Source of the DNA: Mahella australiensis 50-1 BON
Lineage (GTDB): Bacteria; Bacillota; Clostridia; Mahellales; Mahellaceae
Assembly: GCF_000213255.1 (NCBI RefSeq)
Contig: NC_015520.1
Span: forward strand, 434,001-498,000
Reading direction: 5' to 3'
Length of the DNA: 64,000 bases
Shown here: one piece after another, positions 63,789 to 64,000 of the stretch
How positions within the stretch are numbered: position 1 is the stretch's first letter
Layout: every line of letters begins with the position of its first letter
Translations under genes and position numbers: made by a program
Notes under the pieces: model-generated
Database searches by the model: none
Told to the model about the DNA's origin: nothing
The model's input: only the letters and a program-made list of their open reading frames with translations

Positions 63789-64000
63789 ATGATAAAAAAA
63801 GCAATTAAATTTTTTGGGCTAGATAATATAAAAGTCAAAAATAAACTGCTTTTAATATATGTTCTATGTGTGCTGTTGCCCATAGTAGCCACGGATTATG
63901 TATTTTTCAATTATACTAAAGCCCAGGTCGAACAGCAGCAGCTTCAACAATATAAGGCATCGTTACAGCGCCTAAGCCTTGCAATAAATAAGCAATTCGA
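63789..64000 (+). CDS. Sensor histidine kinase N-terminus (partial, YesM-like)
   Basis: The frame is open from an ATG at 63789, preceded by AGGTGG, to the window edge, so only 70 residues are seen. A basic start (MIKKAIKFF...KVKNKLL) precedes a membrane helix (LLIYVLCVLLPIVATDYVFF) and the start of an extracellular, Gln-rich helical region. This is the usual beginning of YesM/LytS-type two-component sensor kinases that sit beside sugar-binding proteins. The kinase domain is not in view. Confidence 0.65.
   Translation, partial: MIKKAIKFFGLDNIKVKNKLLLIYVLCVLLPIVATDYVFFNYTKAQVEQQQLQQYKASLQRLSLAINKQF

Overview
The window looks like the chromosome of an anaerobic, spore-forming Firmicute of class Clostridia. 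The evidence is an alpha/beta-type small acid-soluble spore protein, the spoIIAA-spoIIAB-sigF operon, SpoVB and YtxC-like proteins, HydE for [FeFe]-hydrogenase assembly, a clostridial GlpP/three-gene glycerol-3-phosphate oxidoreductase cluster, and the ctsR-mcsA-mcsB-clpC heat-shock operon. Strong Shine-Dalgarno sequences, frequent TTG/GTG starts and heavy ATA use fit this. Gene content resembles saccharolytic Thermoanaerobacterales such as Mahella, but that placement is an impression, not a search result.

Layout. 1-8 kb: a GH130 glycoside phosphorylase, ychF, a SWIM/SNF2 helicase, a spore protein, a DUF4364 protein and glycerate kinase. 7.8-9.5 kb: spoIIA operon. 9.5-11 kb: an FMN-binding lipoprotein behind a Rex-like palindrome, and cysK. 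11-17.5 kb: a five-gene leftward redox operon (PreA/DHOD-like ferredoxin protein, fumarate-reductase-like flavoprotein, LacI regulator, zinc alcohol dehydrogenase, Gfo/Idh oxidoreductase) with a perfect 16-bp LacI-type operator at its promoter. 17.5-24.6 kb: nucleoside hydrolase, a 321-bp MITE with an 8-bp target duplication, aldo/keto reductase, DUF3842, CooT, an FAD protein, purA and a GAF histidine kinase. 24.6-35.4 kb: M1 and M23 peptidases, ogt, five tRNA genes (Val-Asp-Phe-Gly-Cys), two spore-former proteins, glpP with a terminator-bearing leader and its redox operon, DUF523, and tRNA-Pro. 35.4-49.2 kb: a MacA/MacB-like pair, spoVB, hydE, a methyltransferase, ctsR-mcsA-mcsB-clpC-radA and a small conserved protein.

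49.6-54.4 kb is a mobile-element nest. A TniA/TniB-like transposon has matching terminal inverted repeats, a DUF6431-like gene and a DDE transposase that are both interrupted by TAG codons, an intact AAA+ ATPase and a 128-nt strongly structured putative RNA near its right end. Its right end abuts a 5'-truncated group II intron. 54.4-57.4 kb is an AT-rich acquired island: an apparently frameshifted small gene, an ABC exporter and a membrane-anchored Xre-type regulator. 57.7-64 kb returns to ordinary genes: nitroreductase, nadE, an Fe-S aldo/keto reductase, araD, a sugar-binding lipoprotein and the start of a sensor kinase.

The most unusual items are the structured RNA in the transposon, the MITE, the LacI-controlled redox operon, the Rex-like site, and the frameshifted gene with its exporter.
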